Of a stretch of DNA of 32,322 nt, positions 27,732 through 32,322 are shown piece by piece. The translations under genes were made by a program, and so were the position numbers. The notes under the pieces were generated by a model, which was not told where the DNA came from, did no database searches, and saw nothing but the letters and a program-made list of their open reading frames with translations. Within the stretch, counting starts at the first letter, position 1, and each line of letters opens with the position of its first letter. Origin of the DNA: an uncultured Anderseniella sp. (GTDB lineage: Bacteria > Pseudomonadota > Alphaproteobacteria > Rhizobiales > Aestuariivirgaceae); contig CALHUA010000026.1 in assembly GCA_938039915.1 (NCBI GenBank), positions 1-32,322 of the forward strand. Direction: 5' to 3'.

Positions 27732-27765
27732 AAAAAAATAGTCCGCGAGCAAGATACCCGCGGAC
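27732..27765 (-). terminator. Intrinsic terminator between coxM and coxD (minus strand)
   Basis: Minus strand: GTCCGCG-ggtatcttgct-CGCGGAC followed by TATTTTTTTA; 7-bp perfect stem and a T7 run. Confidence 0.65.
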
Positions 27766-27787
27766 CGGTGTTGATACGGGGTTTGGC

Positions 27788-28582
27788 CTACTTGGCGGCA
27801 GCAATTGCCCGTTTGGCCATCACGCCCACAAGGTGTGCACGATACTCGGCGGACGCATGAATGTCCTCGTTCATGTCGTCAGCCTTGATTTTCACCTTGG
27901 CGATCGCATCGGCGGAGAAGTCTGCCGTCAGTGCCTTTTCCATGGCCTTTTCCCGGTAGGCAGAGCCTTTCGCGCCGGTTACTCCAACGCGAACACCCTT
28001 CTTGCCGAAATCTGCCACGAAGACACCAACCATGGCATAGCGTGATGCCGGGTTCGGGAACTTCGAGTAGGCAGACCGTGCCGGAATTTCAAACTCGATC
28101 TGCTTTATGATCTCGTTCGTCCGTAAGGCAGTTTCAAACAAAGACTTGAAGAACTTGTCCGCTTCAATTGTACGGCTGTCCGTAACCACTTTGGCATTCA
28201 GCGCCAACAAAGCTGACGGATAGTCCGCCGCCGGGTCGGCATTGGCGACCGAACCCCCAATGGTGCCCTTGTGGCGCACATGCGGATCTCCGATCATGCC
28301 GGCCAGTGCGGCAAGCGCAGGCACAGCCTTCTTCAGGTCAGAACTGGAAGCGACCTCCGCATGGGTGGTGCCCGCCTTGATGGTGACCTTGGTCTTGGTC
28401 ACGCTCACACCTGAATTGCCCAGGCCTGAAAGGTCGATCACGTCGGTTGGCGAAGCCAGTCGCTGTTTCATGGTTGGGATAAGCGTCATGCCCCCCGCCA
28501 TCAGCTTGCCTTCCTTCTTCGACTTGATCAGCTTGACCGCATCCGCCAGCTTCTTGGGACGGTGATATTCAAATTCATACAT
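27788..28582 (-). CDS. coxM: CoxM-type FAD-binding subunit of a xanthine dehydrogenase family enzyme
   Basis: 264 aa; MYEFEYHRPKKLADAVKLIKSKKEGKLMAGGMTLIPTMKQRLASPTDVIDLSGL...IGDPHVRHKGTIGGSVANADPAADYPSALLAL. Confidence 0.95.
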   Translation of the reverse strand: MYEFEYHRPKKLADAVKLIKSKKEGKLMAGGMTLIPTMKQRLASPTDVIDLSGLGNSGVSVTKTKVTIKAGTTHAEVASSSDLKKAVPALAALAGMIGDPHVRHKGTIGGSVANADPAADYPSALLALNAKVVTDSRTIEADKFFKSLFETALRTNEIIKQIEFEIPARSAYSKFPNPASRYAMVGVFVADFGKKGVRVGVTGAKGSAYREKAMEKALTADFSADAIAKVKIKADDMNEDIHASAEYRAHLVGVMAKRAIAAAK

Positions 28583-28605
28583 AGGTTTTCTCCTGTCCCT
28601 TTGGT

Positions 28606-30969
28606 TTATTCAGCCGCTTCGCGCAGATGCGCCATGGCGTTCCAGACATTTTGCGGTGTAGCCGGCATTGGCACGTCCTTGACGCCCAGTGCGCTGGTCA
28701 GTGCATTCATCACCGCAGCAGGTGCCGCAATCGCACCGGCCTCGCCACAACCCTTGATACCCAGCGGGTTCGACGGGCACTCGGTCTTGGTAAAGCCCAG
28801 CTTGAACGACGGCAGATTGTCAGCCCGTGGCATGCAATAGTCCATGTACGATCCAGTCAGAAGCTGACCGCCTTCATCATAGACAACAGCTTCGGTCAGT
28901 GCCTGACCGATACCCTGCGCAATGCCACCGTGCACCTGACCTTCGACAATCATCGGATTGATGACATTGCCGAAATCATCCACGGCCACCCAGTCGACGA
29001 TCTCGGTCACGCCGGTATCTGCATCGACTTCCAGTTCGCAGATATGACAACCGGCCGGGAACGTAAAGTTGGTCGGATCGTGGAAAGCGCCTTCCTTGAG
29101 ACCCGGCTCGATTTCCGAGGTCGGGAACTTGTGCGCCACATAGGCAGACAGCGCAACTTCGCCGAATGCCATCTTCTTGTCGGTGCCTTTGACCGAGAAG
29201 CTGCCATCCTTGAATTCGACATCACTCTCGGATGCTTCCATGACGTGAGCAGCCACCTTCTTCGCCTTGGCCTCGATCTTGTCGAGCGCCTTGGAAATAG
29301 CCGTCATGCCGACCGCACCCGAGCGCGACCCGTAGGTGCCCATGCCGAACTGAACCTTGTCGGTATCGCCATGAACGATAGCCACCTGATCGGCCGGAAT
29401 GCCAAGCCGGTCCGATACGAGCTGTGCAAAGGTCGTCTCGTGACCCTGGCCGTGACTGTGCGATCCGGTGAGGATCTCAACTGTGCCAACCGGGTTCACG
29501 CGGACTTCAGCCGACTCCCACAACCCGACGCCGGCACCCAGTGAACCAACCGCGGCCGACGGCGCAATACCGCATGCTTCAATATAGTTGGAGAACCCGA
29601 TGCCGCGCAGCTTGCCTTTGCGGGCCGAGGCGGCCTTGCGCTTTTCAAAGCCGGCATAATCGATCATCTCCATCGCCTTTTTCTGCGATGCGCCGTAATC
29701 GCCTGCGTCATAACACATGATGACAGGTGTCTGATGCGGGAACGAATTGACGAAATTCTTCGCCCGGAAGTCTGCCGGATCCATGCCCAGTTCGCGAGCC
29801 GCTGTTTCCATCAGCCGCTCCACGACATAGGTCGCTTCCGGCCTGCCGGCACCGCGATAGGCGTCCACGGGGGAGGTGTTGGTATAAACCGCATCCACCT
29901 CGGCATAGATGGCGGGAATATTATACTGGCCCGACAACAGCGTTGCATAAAGATAGGTCGGCACGGAAGACGCAAACGTCGACAGATATGCCCCCATATT
30001 GGCAATTGTCTTGGCACGCAGACCGGTGATTCTGCCATTGCTGTCGGTTGCCAGTTCCGCCTTGGTCACGTGGTCGCGGCCATTGGCATCGGTCAGGAAA
30101 GCTTCCGAACGGTCAGCCACCCATTTGACCGGCACGCCGCCGGCACGTTTCGACGCCCACAGGCACACAACCTCTTCGGCATAGATGAAAATCTTGGAAC
30201 CGAAACCACCGCCCACATCCGGCGCGATCACGCGCAGCTTGTGCTCAGGCGCCAGCCCTACGAATGCCGAGATGACAAGCCGGGCCACATGCGGGTTCTG
30301 GCTGGTGGTGTAGAGCGTGTAGTGATCTTCGCCCTCATCATACGAACCGATCGCAGCACGCGGCTCCATGGCATTCGGTGCCAGCCGGTTATTGACCAGA
30401 TCAAGGCTGGTTATGTGGGCTGCGCTGGCGAAGGCGGCCTCGGTTGCGGCCTTGTCGCCAAGCTCCCATTCAAACACGGTGTTCTTTGAAGCAACGTCAT
30501 GTACCTGCGGCGTGCCACGTTTTTGCGAAGCCACGGGATCGACATTGGCGTCCAGCACCTTGTACGTGACATTGATCATTTCGGCTGCGGCTTTTGCCTG
30601 CGCCATGGTATGGGCCACGACAACCGCCACCTGATCACCCACATGACGAACCTTGCCTTGCGCCAGCACCGGATGCGGCCCCGCCTTCATCGGCGAGCCG
30701 TCCTTGGAATGGATCATCCAGCCGCAAATGACACCGCCGATATTGTCGGCTGCGGCATCCTCGCCAGTCAGCACGCACAAGACACCCGGTGCCTTCTCGG
30801 CCTTCTTGATGTCGATCTTCTTGATCTCTGCGTGTGCATGGGGTGAGCGCAGGAAATATCCAACTGCCTGGCCCGGCAGGTTTATGTCGTCGGTATACCG
30901 GCCCTTGCCGGTGATGAAGCGGTGATCTTCCTTGCGCAGCATGCGTGCGCCAATGCCTGTATCACTCAT
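28606..30969 (-). CDS. coxL: CoxL-type molybdopterin-binding large subunit, form II (AYRGAGR motif)
   Basis: 787 aa; IGARMLRKEDHRFITGKGRYTDDINLPGQAVGYFLRSPHAHAEI...DVGGGFGSKIFIYAEEVV...VDAYRGAGRPEATYVVERLMETAARELGMDPADFRAKNF...HGQGHETTFAQLVSDRLGI. Confidence 0.95.
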   Translation of the reverse strand: MSDTGIGARMLRKEDHRFITGKGRYTDDINLPGQAVGYFLRSPHAHAEIKKIDIKKAEKAPGVLCVLTGEDAAADNIGGVICGWMIHSKDGSPMKAGPHPVLAQGKVRHVGDQVAVVVAHTMAQAKAAAEMINVTYKVLDANVDPVASQKRGTPQVHDVASKNTVFEWELGDKAATEAAFASAAHITSLDLVNNRLAPNAMEPRAAIGSYDEGEDHYTLYTTSQNPHVARLVISAFVGLAPEHKLRVIAPDVGGGFGSKIFIYAEEVVCLWASKRAGGVPVKWVADRSEAFLTDANGRDHVTKAELATDSNGRITGLRAKTIANMGAYLSTFASSVPTYLYATLLSGQYNIPAIYAEVDAVYTNTSPVDAYRGAGRPEATYVVERLMETAARELGMDPADFRAKNFVNSFPHQTPVIMCYDAGDYGASQKKAMEMIDYAGFEKRKAASARKGKLRGIGFSNYIEACGIAPSAAVGSLGAGVGLWESAEVRVNPVGTVEILTGSHSHGQGHETTFAQLVSDRLGIPADQVAIVHGDTDKVQFGMGTYGSRSGAVGMTAISKALDKIEAKAKKVAAHVMEASESDVEFKDGSFSVKGTDKKMAFGEVALSAYVAHKFPTSEIEPGLKEGAFHDPTNFTFPAGCHICELEVDADTGVTEIVDWVAVDDFGNVINPMIVEGQVHGGIAQGIGQALTEAVVYDEGGQLLTGSYMDYCMPRADNLPSFKLGFTKTECPSNPLGIKGCGEAGAIAAPAAVMNALTSALGVKDVPMPATPQNVWNAMAHLREAAE

Positions 30970-31042
30970 TTGATTTTTGTTTCCTCTAATTCGGTAACAT
31001 GTTCCAACCCGGTCAGCGCCACGATAGGGCGACCGGTGCGCA

Positions 31043-31507
31043 TCACATCTTGGCAGCGCCTGCCTGGATGGCCTTGACGATGTTGTGATAGCCGGTACAG
31101 CGGCAGATATTGCCTTCCAGCTCTTCGCGAATGGTCTCTTCCTTGAGCTTCTTGCCCTTGCGCTTCACGATATCGATACCCGCCATGATCATGCCCGGTG
31201 TACAGAAACCGCATTGCAGACCGTGATGTTCGCGGAAGGCTTCCTGCATGGGATGCAGCTTGCCGTTGGTGGCAAGTCCCTCAACCGTGTTGACCGTTGC
31301 ACCGTCGCAGGCAACTGCCAGAGCCGTGCACGATTTAATGGCCTTGCCATCCACATGCACCACACAGGCACCACACTGGCTGGTATCGCAGCCTACATGG
31401 GTACCCGTTTTTCCAAGATTACCGCGGATGAAATCGACAAGAAGTGTGCGGCCTTCCACGTCACCACAGACTTTTTCGCCGTTCACCGTCATTGATATTG
31501 CCGGCAT
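31043..31507 (-). CDS. coxS: CoxS-type [2Fe-2S] small subunit
   Basis: 154 aa; [57 protein letters not shown] and [19 protein letters not shown]...[21 protein letters not shown]. Confidence 0.97.
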   Translation of the reverse strand: MPAISMTVNGEKVCGDVEGRTLLVDFIRGNLGKTGTHVGCDTSQCGACVVHVDGKAIKSCTALAVACDGATVNTVEGLATNGKLHPMQEAFREHHGLQCGFCTPGMIMAGIDIVKRKGKKLKEETIREELEGNICRCTGYHNIVKAIQAGAAKM

Positions 31508-31676
31508 TCAGAACCTCCCTTTGTATTCAAATCACCCGCCATGATCCATCTGGCGGCTTTGCCGGGCGCCAGCTTGCGTCAAGCTGCAAGCCAAGGTCAA
31601 GCAGTACCACTCATCCTCCCCACGCATTTTGGCGTATACTGGTCCAACTGACGGAAAACCTGATGAAAGGCTGGTT

Positions 31677-32099
31677 ATGTTCCAAAAAATTGCAGGCATC
31701 ATGATTGTAGTTTCGGGCCTTGTTGCAGGCACCCCGGCAGGCCATGCCCAGGAACCCGATACACTGAAGTCCATCATCTCGAACCAGATAGAAGCATTTC
31801 GCAACAATGACGGCGTGACGGCCTTCGGCTTCGCCTCCTTGAGGCTGAGATCTATTTTCCAGTCGCCGGAACGGTTTATGGAAATGGTAAAACGCCAATA
31901 TGGACCCGTTTACCGGCCTGAAAACTTCAGCTTTGGACAGACCTCGCTCGAGACTGCCGGGCAGCCTGTTCAGGTCGTTGACATTGTCGATCAACAGGGC
32001 CGGTCATGGAGAGCCTTTTACACCTTCGAGCAGCACCCGGACGGCTCGTGGCGCATCGCAAGCGTGCAGCTTGAAAAACTGCCGGGCAGCAGTGTTTGA
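31677..32099 (+). CDS. DUF4864-like secreted protein
   Basis: From ATG 31677: MFQKIAGIMIVVSGLVAGTPAGHAQEPDTLKSIISNQIEAFRNNDGVTAFGFASLRLRSIFQSPERFMEMVKRQYGPVYRPENFSFGQT...VDIVDQQGRSWRAFYTFEQHPDGSWRIASVQLEKLPG; signal peptide, DUF4864-like fold. Confidence 0.82.
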   Translation: MFQKIAGIMIVVSGLVAGTPAGHAQEPDTLKSIISNQIEAFRNNDGVTAFGFASLRLRSIFQSPERFMEMVKRQYGPVYRPENFSFGQTSLETAGQPVQVVDIVDQQGRSWRAFYTFEQHPDGSWRIASVQLEKLPGSSV

Positions 32100-32322
32100 A
32101 AAACACTCATGTGGACGCTTGAACAAAGCAATTCACGCAGGTTTTCCGGCCCGGAAATTGAGATACAGCAAGTGTGAGTTTTCTGGTTAAGCCTCCGGTA
32201 ATCACACCGGCATTTAACTCAAAACAGCAACGTTTCCGCAACCAGACACGCGTATCAATGATCCCTACAAAGATATGTCTTTGCATTTTATTGCGAAAGG
32301 CTGTCAGGACCTTGCAGGGCTT

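Noticed and set aside
28627-29544. 305-aa ORF on the plus strand (and 29734-30489, 251 aa)
   Set aside because: Antisense to coxL, a clear 787-aa protein; no domain signature in the antisense translation.
30966-31214. 82-aa minus ORF overlapping coxS and the coxS-coxL gap
   Set aside because: Out of frame within coxS; translation ([20 protein letters not shown]) is low complexity with no family match.
1-32322. CRISPR array, prophage, toxin-antitoxin or defence island
   Set aside because: No regularly spaced direct repeats, Cas, integrase, transposase, phage structural or restriction/defence proteins were recognised among the ORFs.

Overview
The window is 32.3 kb of chromosomal DNA, most likely from an alphaproteobacterium of the Hyphomicrobiales/Rhizobiales type. 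That placement is inferred from gene content and gene order, not from a search. It is densely coding and mostly housekeeping or metabolic. From left to right it holds: the 5' part of thrS (minus), yidD, an orphan choline-sulfatase (betC-like), a NifU/IscU-like scaffold gene, folE, hisI, a 262-bp structured repeat element, a CBS-domain gene, a rhomboid protease, a PAS_5-type protein, a tandem PilZ protein, a LapG-like transglutaminase-fold protease, a gamma-carbonic anhydrase, small DUF genes, cysE, two alpha/beta hydrolases, an NDUFS6-type zinc-finger protein, GNAT, SDR, a YcaQ-like protein, a class III aminotransferase, a CinA-like protein, sfsA, map, radC and a GST. The right end carries a form-II CO-dehydrogenase-like (xanthine dehydrogenase family) cluster on the minus strand: coxS-L-M-D-E, the two XdhC halves, a MoeA-like protein and a MocA-like NTP transferase. 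No CRISPR array, intact transposase, prophage or rRNA was seen. The most unusual feature is the intergenic element at 4958-5219. It has 31-bp terminal inverted repeats (30/31 matching), is flanked by a TA dinucleotide, and contains two further long hairpins, giving a Y-shaped fold. It looks like a non-autonomous (MITE-type) element that has inserted exactly at the stop codon of the CBS gene without changing the encoded protein. Other notable signals are a perfect 26-bp palindrome directly in front of the aminotransferase ribosome-binding site, a terminator inside the cox cluster, and a terminator-like hairpin just upstream of the CBS start codon.
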